Assembly: GCA_949283025.1 (NCBI GenBank) | Contig: CASDRB010000002.1 | Span: forward strand, 1 to 64,000 | Direction of reading: 5' to 3' | DNA length: 64,000 nt | DNA from: an uncultured bacterium | GTDB taxonomy: Bacteria > Bacillota_I > Bacilli_A > RFN20 > CAG-826 | Part shown: positions 56,683 to 64,000 of the stretch, in pieces | Layout: every line of letters begins with the position of its first letter | Numbering within the stretch: position 1 is the first letter of the stretch | Position numbers and translations under genes: made by a program | Notes under the pieces: generated by a model | What the model was told of the DNA's origin: nothing | What the model saw: the letters and a program-made list of their open reading frames with translations, nothing else | Database searches by the model: none

Positions 56683-59600
56683 TGGGCGATTCAAGATTAG
56701 ATAAAATGGTAAGATTTTTAAAATCAATTGGCATAGAAAATGTCGATGATTTTGATTTATCTTTTGATTTGTGCGCAAGAAATCCATTTTCAAAAGATCA
56801 AATTGATATGGTAATCGTTAAAAAAACACCATGGAAATATCATCTTTTAAGGAAATTTCAAGATGGCTTGAACACCATTGCATATAAATACACATTAGCG
56901 TTTTCTTATATAGAAAGACCTACATATTTAGATGTATTGAGTTTGTTTGATGATTGGTTTCAAACTTTATATCGATATCCTTCTCCTTTGTATATAAGCG
57001 GCATTGATAATAAGTTGACCGTCCAATATGAAAACGACGAGCAATGCGAACAATTTGGTCCTGTTATCAATGATTTTAAAGATTTTTTAAATTTTTTATA
57101 TTATGATTTTCAAATAATTGAAATCACAAAACAAGGTATTTTAGAACCTGAAATTAGTTTTACTAAAGAAGAAAAACAAGAAATTGAAAAAAAAGCAGAA
57201 CTGCAAGCCGATGAGGATATTGAAATGCATACAAGTTCAACATCTTCAATCGACATTCATCTAGACCAATTAGATGAGGAAGAAGTTATTGATACGCATC
57301 AAGAAGAGGCACAACAAGTTGAAGATGCTTTATTAAAACAAATGAAAGCAAATGCAGCGCGTTTAAAAAAAGATCGAGAATTAGCTAGAAGAAATAAAAG
57401 AGGCAATTATTCAATTATAGACTCTATTGACGCCATTGATGAAAATGTGGGCAATGTTGATTTTGTCGGTTATATTTTTTCAAAAGAAGAAAAAAGCTAC
57501 GATCAAAAAATATCAAAAGTTATATATGGTATAAATGATGATTTTGCTGGTGCAATATTTGTTAATATGAGTGTCGGTTCTTCTTTTGATGTGAGTAGAA
57601 TCAAAGAATTAGCCATCGGATCAAAAGTAAGAGTTAGAGGGTGCCCATATTATGATGAATTTCAAAAAGCTCTGATGATTAAAGGCCATTATATAGATAT
57701 TTTACCGCCAGACGAAATTCAAATAGATAAAGCAAAAGAAAAACGTGTTGAATTGCATATTCATTCAAAAATGTCGGCTATGGATGCTACTGGTTCTATG
57801 ATGGAATATGCAAAATATGCTAAAGCCTTAGGCATGAAAGCTTTAGCTATTACAGATCATGGTGTTGTTTCAGGGTTTCCTGATGCTCAAAAAGCAGCTA
57901 AAAAAACAGGGTTAAAAATGCTTTATGGCTGCGAATTTTACATGGTTGATGACAAATTAGAATATATAAAAAATCCATCGGATTTACAGCTAAATCATGC
58001 AAATTACGTCGTTTTTGACTTAGAAACTACTGGTTTGAGTTGCCGCTATAATAGAATTATTGAATTCGGTGCAGTCCGCATTGAAAAAGGGGTTGAAGTT
58101 GCTAGATTAGATTTGCTAATTAATCCCGAGGTTCCAATTCCATCTAAAATTGTAAAGATTACTAAAATAACTGATAAAATGGTTCAGGATAAACCAACCT
58201 TTCTTCAAGTTAAAGATAAAATTTTAGATTTTCTAAAAGACGCTATATTAGTTTCTCATAATGCCGATTTTGACGTTCCATTTTTAAATGAATCTTTAAT
58301 TAGAATCAACGAGCCTATTTTAACTAATCCTGTCATCGATACTTTAGCTTTATCTCGATATTTATTTCCGAATGCTAGAAATCATCGTTTAGGGACATTG
58401 TGTCGCAATTTTGAAGTTCATTACGATGAAGATGTAGCCCATAGAGCCGATTATGACGCATCAGTTTTAAATGATGTCTGGCAAGTAATTTTGGCTAAAA
58501 TGACTAAAGATAATCGTCGCTTAAGACATTGTGATTTGCAGGATTTAAAAACAAATAGCGATATGTTAAAACATATTCATCCTTACCACATGATTGCTTT
58601 AGCCAAAAATTATGATGGTCTTCATGACTTATATCGTTTAGTCTCTATGTCTCATATTGATTATTTAGCGGACATACCTAAAATACCAAGAAGTGAAATA
58701 CAAGCTTTAAGAACAAATTTGATCTTAGGGTCAGGCTGCTTTAATTCGGATATTTTTGAAATAGCTGCTCATAAAAACATCGACTCTTTAAAAAAGGCGA
58801 TTAAATTTTACGATTATATTGAAATTCAACCATTGGATAATTATTGTTATCAAGTCAATCGCGGTAATTTTGAAACTATTGATGATGTAAAAAATATATT
58901 GAGCGATATTGTAAAAATTTCTGATGAATTAGGTGTGATGGTGTGCGCTACCGGGGATGTTCATTATTGTTTGCCAAAACATAAAATATTTAGAGATGTC
59001 TATATAAGCGCTAAAGGTTTAGGGGGTGTTTATCATCCTTTGAATCTTAACCCCTATGGTAAGGCCGATATTCCAAATTATGAAAACCCTAATCAACATT
59101 TTTTAACTACTGATGAAATGTTGGAAGCCATGTCTTTTTTAGGAAAAGAAAAAGCATATGAGATAAGTGTTACTAATACTAATAAAATCGCAGATATGAT
59201 TGAAGAAATAGTGCCGCTACCAAACGATCATCTTTATACGCCAAAAATCGATAATTGTGAGGAAATGTTAAGGAAAATGTGCTTTGATAATGCACATAAA
59301 TTATATGGTGATCCATTACCTGAATTTATTGAAAAGCGCCTAGATGTGGAATTAAATGGTATTATCTCTAATGGATATAGTGTTATTTATTATATCGCCC
59401 ACAAAATTGTTAAAAAAGCAAATGAAGATGGTTATTTAGTTGGGTCTAGAGGATCGGTTGGTTCTTCTTTTGTGGCCACTATGGCTGACATTACTGAAGT
59501 TAATCCATTGCCACCTCATTATCGCTGTCCAAAATGTAAACATTTAGAATGGACCTTGCAGACTTACCCTGATATAAAAACAGGTTTTGATTTACCTATA

Positions 59601-61145
59601 AAACGATGTCCTGTTTGCGGCGAGATAATGATTGGCGATGGCCAAAATATTCCTTTTGAAACCTTCTTGGGATTTAAGGCAGAAAAAACCCCTGATATCG
59701 ATTTAAATTTCCCGGGTGATTATCAAGCAAGGGCCCATGATTATACTAAAGTTTTATTGGGCGAAGAAAATGTTTTTAGAGCAGGAACTATAGAAACAGT
59801 TGCTGAAAAAACGGCATTTGGTTATGCTCGTGGTTATTTTGAAAGATTAGGGATTAATCCAGATACTATTTCAAGAGCTAAAATTTCGTATTTAGCTTCT
59901 GGATGTGTAGATGTTAGAAGAACTACTGGTCAACATCCAGGAGGAATAGTAGTTATTCCAAAAGACCACGAGGTTTATGATTTTACTCCTGTTCAATATC
60001 CTGCTAATAAGCCAGATGCTTCATGGAAAACAACTCATTTTGATTTTCGTTCTATGCACGATACCATTTTAAAATTAGATTTATTAGGGCATGTTGATCC
60101 TGTCGCTTTAAAAATGATGGCGGATTTAACTGGCATCGATGTAAAAACTATTCCGATGAACGATGCTAAAGTTTTGTCTTTGTTTTCTAGTGTTGATGCT
60201 TTAGAAATGAAGGGAAATTATTTAAATCAAAAAACAGGTGCTTTAGCTATTCCAGAGTTCGGCACTGATTTTGTGAGAGGAATGCTAGAATCGACTAACC
60301 CTAAGACTTTTGCAGATTTAGTTATTATTTCTGGTTTATCTCATGGAACTGATGTTTGGAATGGCAATGCTGAAAAATTAATTGAATCCAAGATTGCTAC
60401 TTTAAAAGATGTCATTGGATGCCGCGACGATATTATGACTTATTTGATATCAAAAGGCCTTCCAAGCGATATTTCTTTTGCAATTATGGAAGACGTAAGA
60501 CATGGATATGGTTTAAAAGAAGAATATGTCCAAATTATGCTCGCTAATCACGTGCCTCAATATTATATTGACTCGTGTAATAAAATTAAATATATGTTCC
60601 CTAAAGGACACGCTACTGCTTATGTTATGATGGCGGTTCGCGTCGGCTATTTTAAAGTTTATTATCCATTGGAATTTTATGCGACATTTTTTTCCGTTAG
60701 AAGTGATCAATGGGACATTCAAACGATGATTAAAGGTCAAAATGCTATCATGTCAAAACTAGATGAACTTAAAATGAAAAACCGTACTCATGGAGTCAAA
60801 TTAACTCCTAAAGAAGACGCTATTTTAAAGACTTTGCAAGTTGCAATTGAAATGGTTCAACGAGGTTATAAATTTGAAAATCTTGATCTTTACAAATCAG
60901 AAGCTAAAAACTTTGTTGTCAATCATGAAAACAAAAGTTTGATTCCTCCTTTTGTTGTTATAGATGGTTTAGGTGAAAACGCTGCTGAAAGTGTCATTGA
61001 AGCAAGAAAAGAAGGGGAATTTACTTCTAAAGAAGACTTATTAAGAAGAACAAAATTAAATGGAACCAATGTTAAAGATTTAGAATCTTTAGGAGTTTTA
61101 GATAATCTTAATGAATCTGACCAATTGACATTATTTGATTTTTAG
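56682..61145 (+). CDS. polC: DNA polymerase III PolC
   Basis: The Gram-positive replicative polymerase with built-in proofreading. Order of domains in the 1487 residues: N-terminal domain (1-250), OB fold (about 255-345), PHP domain (VELHIHSKMSAMDATG at about 357), split by the 3'-5' exonuclease (VVFDLETTGLS at about 442; SHNADFDVPFL at about 526; HRADYDASVL at about 588), then the polymerase core (GSRGSVGSSFVA about 923; TPDIDLNFPGDYQ about 1003, catalytic aspartates) and a zinc module (CPKCKHLE and CPVCGEIM, about 947-985). The start overlaps the rseP stop (TAATG). rimP-nusA, which normally follow, are displaced by tRNA-Pro and the element. Confidence 0.98.
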   Translation: MGDSRLDKMVRFLKSIGIENVDDFDLSFDLCARNPFSKDQIDMVIVKKTPWKYHLLRKFQDGLNTIAYKYTLAFSYIERPTYLDVLSLFDDWFQTLYRYPSPLYISGIDNKLTVQYENDEQCEQFGPVINDFKDFLNFLYYDFQIIEITKQGILEPEISFTKEEKQEIEKKAELQADEDIEMHTSSTSSIDIHLDQLDEEEVIDTHQEEAQQVEDALLKQMKANAARLKKDRELARRNKRGNYSIIDSIDAIDENVGNVDFVGYIFSKEEKSYDQKISKVIYGINDDFAGAIFVNMSVGSSFDVSRIKELAIGSKVRVRGCPYYDEFQKALMIKGHYIDILPPDEIQIDKAKEKRVELHIHSKMSAMDATGSMMEYAKYAKALGMKALAITDHGVVSGFPDAQKAAKKTGLKMLYGCEFYMVDDKLEYIKNPSDLQLNHANYVVFDLETTGLSCRYNRIIEFGAVRIEKGVEVARLDLLINPEVPIPSKIVKITKITDKMVQDKPTFLQVKDKILDFLKDAILVSHNADFDVPFLNESLIRINEPILTNPVIDTLALSRYLFPNARNHRLGTLCRNFEVHYDEDVAHRADYDASVLNDVWQVILAKMTKDNRRLRHCDLQDLKTNSDMLKHIHPYHMIALAKNYDGLHDLYRLVSMSHIDYLADIPKIPRSEIQALRTNLILGSGCFNSDIFEIAAHKNIDSLKKAIKFYDYIEIQPLDNYCYQVNRGNFETIDDVKNILSDIVKISDELGVMVCATGDVHYCLPKHKIFRDVYISAKGLGGVYHPLNLNPYGKADIPNYENPNQHFLTTDEMLEAMSFLGKEKAYEISVTNTNKIADMIEEIVPLPNDHLYTPKIDNCEEMLRKMCFDNAHKLYGDPLPEFIEKRLDVELNGIISNGYSVIYYIAHKIVKKANEDGYLVGSRGSVGSSFVATMADITEVNPLPPHYRCPKCKHLEWTLQTYPDIKTGFDLPIKRCPVCGEIMIGDGQNIPFETFLGFKAEKTPDIDLNFPGDYQARAHDYTKVLLGEENVFRAGTIETVAEKTAFGYARGYFERLGINPDTISRAKISYLASGCVDVRRTTGQHPGGIVVIPKDHEVYDFTPVQYPANKPDASWKTTHFDFRSMHDTILKLDLLGHVDPVALKMMADLTGIDVKTIPMNDAKVLSLFSSVDALEMKGNYLNQKTGALAIPEFGTDFVRGMLESTNPKTFADLVIISGLSHGTDVWNGNAEKLIESKIATLKDVIGCRDDIMTYLISKGLPSDISFAIMEDVRHGYGLKEEYVQIMLANHVPQYYIDSCNKIKYMFPKGHATAYVMMAVRVGYFKVYYPLEFYATFFSVRSDQWDIQTMIKGQNAIMSKLDELKMKNRTHGVKLTPKEDAILKTLQVAIEMVQRGYKFENLDLYKSEAKNFVVNHENKSLIPPFVVIDGLGENAAESVIEARKEGEFTSKEDLLRRTKLNGTNVKDLESLGVLDNLNESDQLTLFDF

Positions 61146-61152
61146 TCATAAT
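61125..61152 (+). promoter_or_regulatory. Promoter of tRNA-Pro(CGG) inside the polC end
   Basis: TTGACA (61125-61130), inside the last polC codons, and CATAAT (61147-61152), 16-base spacer, 14 bases before the tRNA. Confidence 0.6.
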
Positions 61153-61166
61153 ATTAATTCGTCAAT

Positions 61167-61243
61167 CGAGATGTAGCACAGCTTGGTAGTGCGCTTGGTT
61201 CGGGACCAAGAGGTCATGGGTTCGAATCCCACCATCTCGACCA
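61167..61243 (+). tRNA. tRNA-Pro (anticodon CGG), CCA encoded
   Basis: Acceptor CGAGATG/CATCTCG, D-arm GCAC/GTGC, anticodon stem CTTGG/CCAAG enclosing TTCGGGA (anticodon CGG), T-arm ATGGG-TTCGAAT-CCCAC with an A-C mismatch at the first pair, and encoded CCA. It lies at the junction between conserved genes and the mobile-type region, so its 3' end is the obvious candidate attachment site. Confidence 0.94.
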
Positions 61244-61255
61244 TTAGAGTTAAGT

Positions 61256-61288
61256 ATAGTCGATACGAAAGTATTGGCTATTTTTTTC
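61256..61288 (+). terminator. Terminator after tRNA-Pro
   Basis: ATAGTCGATAC (61256-61266), GAAA tetraloop, GTATTGGCTAT (61271-61281) and a T-run; 11-bp stem with two G-T pairs. Confidence 0.88.
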
Positions 61289-61290
61289 TT

Positions 61291-61346
61291 TTCTAGGCAT
61301 AAATACTGCAAATATTAATGATTTTATTGGTATTTTGGCCCTAGAA
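61291..61346. repeat. Nested inverted repeat in the non-coding zone
   Basis: TTCTAGG-cat-AAATAC (61291-61306) and GTATTT-tggc-CCTAGAA (61330-61346) mirror one another as two stems with a small internal loop. It opens the roughly 390-base non-coding stretch between the tRNA terminator and the first element gene, in which I see no coding sequence. Confidence 0.75.
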
Positions 61347-61353
61347 ATAGAAA

Positions 61354-61434
61354 AAGTAGTAGATATATCTATAACAACAATAATATATATAAAATCAAAT
61401 CGTTATATTATTATTAATCGTTAAACTACTACTT
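61354..61434. repeat. Inverted repeat AAGTAGTAG/CTACTACTT
   Basis: Nine-base perfect arms (61354-61362, 61426-61434) enclose 63 bases of almost pure A/T that also contain ATCGTTA twice in direct orientation. An easily melted, flanked A/T tract of this kind is typical of recombination or replication sites. Confidence 0.7.
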
Positions 61435-61483
61435 ACTATATATAGGCATATATAAGAATATATATTTTTTCAAGTATACCCCC

Positions 61484-61508
61484 ACGTGACACGTGACAAA
61501 CGTGACAC
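61484..61508 (+). repeat. Triple ACGTGACA direct repeat
   Basis: ACGTGAC occurs three times in 25 bases (61484, 61491, 61500), directly after a CCCC run. Closely spaced direct repeats in this position could bind an excisionase, integrase or relaxase accessory factor. Confidence 0.8.
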
Positions 61509-61592
61509 TTTTTTATGACCATTTCTTTTTTATAAAATAAAGGATTAAAATATATTTAATTCAACCTATAGGTTATTTTTTTATCAAACATG

Positions 61593-61664
61593 TTGACAAT
61601 TTAACGAATGGGGTGTATACTGTGCTTGTAATCTAAGAAATGACGTCAAAAATAATGATTACAA
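61593..61664 (+). promoter_or_regulatory. Promoter and operator-like repeats of the XRE/ImmA operon
   Basis: TTGACA (61593-61598), 17-base spacer, TATACT (61616-61621). Downstream, TTGTAATC (61626-61633) and GATTACAA (61657-61664) are perfect inverted copies around the 8-base palindrome TGACGTCA (61641-61648), just before the AAAGGAG ribosome site. These are good candidates for binding of the XRE protein encoded next. Confidence 0.75.
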
Positions 61665-61677
61665 AAGGAGCGAAAAT

Positions 61678-62037
61678 ATGGGATACACAAAATTCGGAAA
61701 AATAGTTAGAAAAGAAATGATTGACCATGATGAAAACTTATTATCAATTGCTCAATTATTAGGCGTTACTACGTCTTTTGTTTCTGCTGTTTTAACAGGT
61801 GGTAAAAGTGTACCAGATAATTGGGTAGATGAATTATCTAAACATTATGGTCTAAAAGGCTCTAAATATGATGAGCTTTACGATGCATATTGTGAAGATA
61901 AGAAGAATGTTAGAATTGATGTTGAAAATGTTCCGTTAACTCAAAAGAAGTTGGCATTACAATTTCAAAGAAAGCTTCCTGAATTAGATGAAGATGAGAT
62001 TCAATCTATCTTCGATATTTTAAAGGAGGATAAGTAA
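61678..62037 (+). CDS. XRE-type HTH regulator of the element
   Basis: A 119-residue protein with a helix-turn-helix at about 20-60 (LLSIAQLLGVTTSFVSAVLTGGKSVP) and an acidic C-terminal tail. Small HTH proteins paired with an ImmA-type protease are the repressor/anti-repressor switch of ICEBs1-type elements and many prophages: the repressor keeps transfer genes off and is cleaved on DNA damage or quorum signal. AAAGGAGCG precedes ATG 61678; the stop overlaps the next start (TAATG). Repression of its own promoter is inferred from the palindromes, not shown. Confidence 0.85.
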   Translation: MGYTKFGKIVRKEMIDHDENLLSIAQLLGVTTSFVSAVLTGGKSVPDNWVDELSKHYGLKGSKYDELYDAYCEDKKNVRIDVENVPLTQKKLALQFQRKLPELDEDEIQSIFDILKEDK

Positions 62038-62606
62038 TGGATTATGAATCAAGATTATCTTTGAGCAGAATACAGGTAAGAGAAATATCTAAATTTGCTA
62101 GAAGGATGTTAAAAATTAAAACTGTTAAACTTCCAGTTTTAAAGGCGCATGAAAAGTTAATAGATAAATTCCCTAATAATCTTTATTATCGTATTTTGCC
62201 CGATGATGAATTTGAGACAAATGTAATGGCAGAATTAGTTCCAGAAGGCAACGATGTTTACTGCATTAAAATACGTGAAACAGTATATGAAAAAGCAGTA
62301 AATGGTGATAGAGCTAGTCTGGGATTTATTTGCCATGAAATGTGTCATTTTATCTTGATTCATATATTTGATGCTGGCCCAGTAATGTATGTGAATGAAA
62401 GCGGGTTAGCTTATGCAAGAAGTTTTAAAGATAAAGAATTGCCACGATATAAAAGTATGGAATGGCAAGCTATGGCACTTTGTGGGGAGATAATGATCCC
62501 TTACGAAAAATGCAAAGATTATTCATTTAAACAAATTGTCAGTAGAACTTATAGTTCTGATGAACAAACTAAATATTTCTTAAGATGGGTAGTTAAACCA
62601 GAATAG
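62037..62606 (+). CDS. ImmA/IrrE-family metallopeptidase
   Basis: A 189-residue protein with the zinc-protease signature His100-Glu-Met-Cys-His104 (HEMCH) followed by a later Glu-rich helix (MEWQAMALCGEIMIPYEKC) that supplies the third ligand, as in ImmA of ICEBs1. In that system ImmA cuts the repressor ImmR. Overlap with the upstream HTH gene by one base supports a functional pair. Codon use is close to that of the chromosome, so transfer was not from a distant host. Confidence 0.88.
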   Translation: MDYESRLSLSRIQVREISKFARRMLKIKTVKLPVLKAHEKLIDKFPNNLYYRILPDDEFETNVMAELVPEGNDVYCIKIRETVYEKAVNGDRASLGFICHEMCHFILIHIFDAGPVMYVNESGLAYARSFKDKELPRYKSMEWQAMALCGEIMIPYEKCKDYSFKQIVSRTYSSDEQTKYFLRWVVKPE

Positions 62607-62638
62607 TAATTATAGTAATTAAATATCTTAATTGAAAT

Positions 62639-62706
62639 AAAAAAAGACCCAAATCATTGCAGTGATTTGAGCCGTTTAGACAGCATGCTATGATGCCACC
62701 TTCAGC
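62639..62706 (-). ncRNA. Candidate minus-strand small RNA with own promoter and terminator
   Basis: On the minus strand TTGATA (62737-62742), an 18-base spacer and the extended -10 TGcTATAAT (62713-62721) form a strong promoter. A transcript starting near 62706 would run about 67 bases, fold GCAT-catagc-ATGC near its 5' end, and stop at GGCTCAAATCA...TGATTTGGGTC (62646-62673, 11-bp stem) followed by seven T. No open reading frame of useful length is present on either strand here. The layout resembles antisense RNAs of plasmid and type I toxin-antitoxin loci, but no partner was found. Confidence 0.7.
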
Positions 62707-62744
62707 AAGTACATTATAGCACAACTGTCTTAAAAATATCAAGT

Positions 62745-62772
62745 CCTTTGCGAGATTTCCTCGTCAGAAAGG
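62745..62772 (+). promoter_or_regulatory. Leader hairpin before the DUF4417 gene
   Basis: CCTTT-g-CGAG-atttc-CTCG-tcag-AAAGG folds into a two-part stem 34 bases before ATG 62807; the ribosome site CAGGAGGG follows after it. Confidence 0.55.
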
Positions 62773-62806
62773 CAAGAAAAATTTTTAAATACAGGAGGGT
62801 ACTATT

Positions 62807-63493
62807 ATGTACAAAGATGAAAATGATGTAGTTGAAGATTCGTTCCAAGCGTTCTTGGTGGAAGGAGCGTACTTCACTGAAATTGAGGAATATCCGATAA
62901 TTGAAGATTGGATGATTCCAGAAGTTCCGCCAAAAAAGATTATGCCTTTTGATAAAGCATTAAATTATCAAGGCGATTTAAGTGATGTATATGTCTGCAC
63001 ATATGCTAGGGATTGTACTTTTGAAAGAGTAAGAAGATACCCAAAGAAATATTTGAACTTTTTCAAAAGATGTGCTGGGCTAATAGGATTTGATTATAGC
63101 ATACATTCGGATATGCTGATAGTCAAACAAAAGGCCCAAATGAACGATAATTTATCATTATCATTTTATTATGGAAAACAAGGTAATAATCTTATTCCAA
63201 ATATAAGATATGGTATTGATGAATTAGCTGATGAATTCTTAAGTGCTATTCTTAAGCATACATTGATTGCAGTAGGCACACACGGATTCATTAAAGAGAC
63301 ATACAAAAAAGCTGAATGGTATTGTTTCTTAGAAAAAATTATAAGTGCATTAGAACCATCAGGTATCATTGTTTATGGTAAACTTAGTGGGAATATCTTT
63401 AAAGATTTTGAAGAAAAGTGTAAGTTTTATTATTATGAACCATGGATCTACTCTAATCGTAAGAAAAAAGGAGGAGATTCAGATGGCAACTAA
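62807..63493 (+). CDS. DUF4417 domain protein
   Basis: A 228-residue protein matching the DUF4417 pattern: a central region of IPEVPPKKIMPFDKAL, FERVRRYPKKYLNFFKRCAGLIGFDYSIHSDM, NLIPNIRYG, LIAVGTHGFIK, and SGIIVYGKL near the end. The family is common on Firmicutes phages and integrative elements and has no proven activity. The C-terminus is basic and ends in GGDSDGN, overlapping the next gene by 11 bases, so the two are in one operon. Strong GGAGGG site. Confidence 0.78.
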   Translation: MYKDENDVVEDSFQAFLVEGAYFTEIEEYPIIEDWMIPEVPPKKIMPFDKALNYQGDLSDVYVCTYARDCTFERVRRYPKKYLNFFKRCAGLIGFDYSIHSDMLIVKQKAQMNDNLSLSFYYGKQGNNLIPNIRYGIDELADEFLSAILKHTLIAVGTHGFIKETYKKAEWYCFLEKIISALEPSGIIVYGKLSGNIFKDFEEKCKFYYYEPWIYSNRKKKGGDSDGN

Positions 63494-63863
63494 AGGTGCA
63501 AGTTATAGATATGGAAACACTAAGGGTTCAAATCATCAAGGAAAAGCAACTGAACATATTAACTATGCTTGGGCTAAAGCTTTTAATAGAGGCGGATTAG
63601 ATAGACATTTTAGAGATCATGGCAAAGAATTTGATTGTAAGACTAAAGAAGAATATGAAGCTAAAGCTTTGAAATTTGCTAATACAGTTGATCGAGAAAA
63701 TTGTAAAAGTGTTATTGATAAAAATGGCACAACATATAAATATAATCCTAAGACCAATGTGTTGGTAGAAGTTACAAAAGATGGCTATATAGTGTCATAT
63801 AGGCATTATGGTAAGAGCACGTGGTATATTTCTAAGAAAGGAGAAAAGAAATGGATAAAATAA
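63483..63863 (+). CDS. Toxin-like protein, possible BECR-fold RNase
   Basis: A 126-residue protein. After a polar, Gly/Asn-rich N-terminus, RHFRDHGKEF (His42, His46), then an EEYEAKALKFAN helix, YKYNPKTNVLVEV (residues 85-97) and GYIVSYRHYG (101-110) with Trp114 follow one another. This order (HFxxH, helix, YNxxTN, GxIxTxY) matches the stand-alone nuclease toxins of the barnase-EndoU-colicin-RelE (BECR) group found at the ends of polymorphic toxins, recognised here by pattern only. An AAAGGAGGAG site precedes ATG 63483. The next gene overlaps it by 13 bases, in the usual toxin-immunity order. Confidence 0.6.
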   Translation: MATKGASYRYGNTKGSNHQGKATEHINYAWAKAFNRGGLDRHFRDHGKEFDCKTKEEYEAKALKFANTVDRENCKSVIDKNGTTYKYNPKTNVLVEVTKDGYIVSYRHYGKSTWYISKKGEKKWIK

Positions 63864-64000
63864 ATAAAAAATTTAAACCAATGATGTGTCCTGTCTGCGA
63901 TGGCATGTATTTTTCAGGGCCAAATAAAAATTCATTCGATGAAGATTTAGAAGAATATTTAAATGGTGAAGTACAATGTAGGCATTGCGGATGGATTTAT
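63851..64000 (+). CDS. Zinc-ribbon protein, truncated at the window end
   Basis: The first 50 residues of a protein that continues beyond the window. It shows two Cys pairs, CPVC (13-16) and CRHC (43-46) followed by GW, in the manner of CPCC-type proteins often placed after toxin genes. AAAGGAG lies about 8 bases before ATG 63851, inside the upstream gene. A role as immunity protein is inferred only from position. Confidence 0.7.
   Translation, partial: MDKINKKFKPMMCPVCDGMYFSGPNKNSFDEDLEEYLNGEVQCRHCGWIY

Noticed and set aside
61354-61508. Possible CRISPR array from the repeats near tRNA-Pro
   Set aside because: Repeat units are only 7-9 bases and unevenly spaced, with no unique spacers of constant size and no cas genes nearby.
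62684-62720. Tiny plus-strand frame opposite the candidate small RNA as a type I toxin
   Set aside because: It encodes only about nine residues (MMPPSASTL) with no hydrophobic stretch and no ribosome site.

Overview
The window comes from a low-GC, Gram-positive-type bacterium that uses the standard bacterial code: several genes, such as those ending at 34873, 43191 and 55-kb-region neighbours, stop at TGA or are followed directly by TGA in frame. The 16S gene has a complete anti-Shine-Dalgarno end, many genes carry AGGAGG-type ribosome sites, and the gene order from 21.4 to 61.1 kb follows the Bacillus subtilis yloU-fakA-recG-plsX-rnc-ftsY-ffh / rplS-rbgA-rnhB-dprA-topA-xerC / rpsB-to-polC backbone. 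Several genes normally found in that backbone are absent from it (rpmB at the expected place, fapR, fabD/fabG/acpP, smc, trmFO, hslVU, codY, proS). I infer an uncultured, reduced-genome member of class Bacilli near the Mollicutes/Erysipelotrichia-type lineages; 16S placement would settle this.

Layout. 1-3240: accessory stretch with the right end of an IS200/IS605 element, a P-loop kinase, a lipoprotein and a Prx6-type peroxiredoxin. 3238-10846: tRNA-Pro(GGG) on the minus strand, then uvrA, an extended lgt, trxB, rapZ, whiA and a small HTH regulator. 10909-14884: glycolysis unit gap-pgk-tpiA and a BI-1/YccA membrane protein. 14998-20118: one complete rRNA operon (16S-23S-5S, no spacer tRNA). 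20168-25982: a fucose-isomerase-like protein, asp23/yloU, fakA, a DUF898-like protein and recG. 26141-30401: minus-strand ABC exporter pair and an MscS channel. 30529-34873: plsX-rnc-ftsY-ylxM-ffh. 34873-40673: single-chain L-serine ammonia-lyase, the rpsP-khpA-rimM-trmD operon on the opposite strand, an NCS2 permease and a lipoprotein; this block looks inverted relative to the ancestral order. 40697-48786: rplS with an L19-type leader, lepB, rbgA, rnhB, dprA, topA, xerC, uppP. 48866-61145: rpsB-tsf-pyrH-frr-uppS-cdsA-dxr-rseP-polC. 61167-64000: tRNA-Pro(CGG) followed by the left part of what looks like an integrated mobile element: a 390-base non-coding zone full of inverted and direct repeats, an XRE/ImmA-type regulator-protease pair, a minus-strand small RNA with its own promoter and terminator, a DUF4417 protein, and a toxin-like protein followed by a truncated zinc-ribbon gene.

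Themes. (1) Many genes lack a Shine-Dalgarno site and have a -10 box 3-14 bases before the start codon (uvrA, rapZ, recG, mscS, lepB, xerC, uppP, uppS), which suggests leaderless mRNAs alongside ordinary SD-led ones. (2) Several extracytoplasmic enzymes are enlarged: LepB carries about 150 extra residues between its catalytic Ser and Lys, RseP has an outside-facing insertion with a Cys/His cluster, and Lgt has extra membrane helices at its N-terminus. (3) The most promising unexplained material is at the right edge: the repeat-rich zone beside tRNA-Pro, the small minus-strand RNA at about 62639-62706, and the toxin/zinc-ribbon pair. Functions given for named families rest on recognised motifs and gene order; no database search was run.
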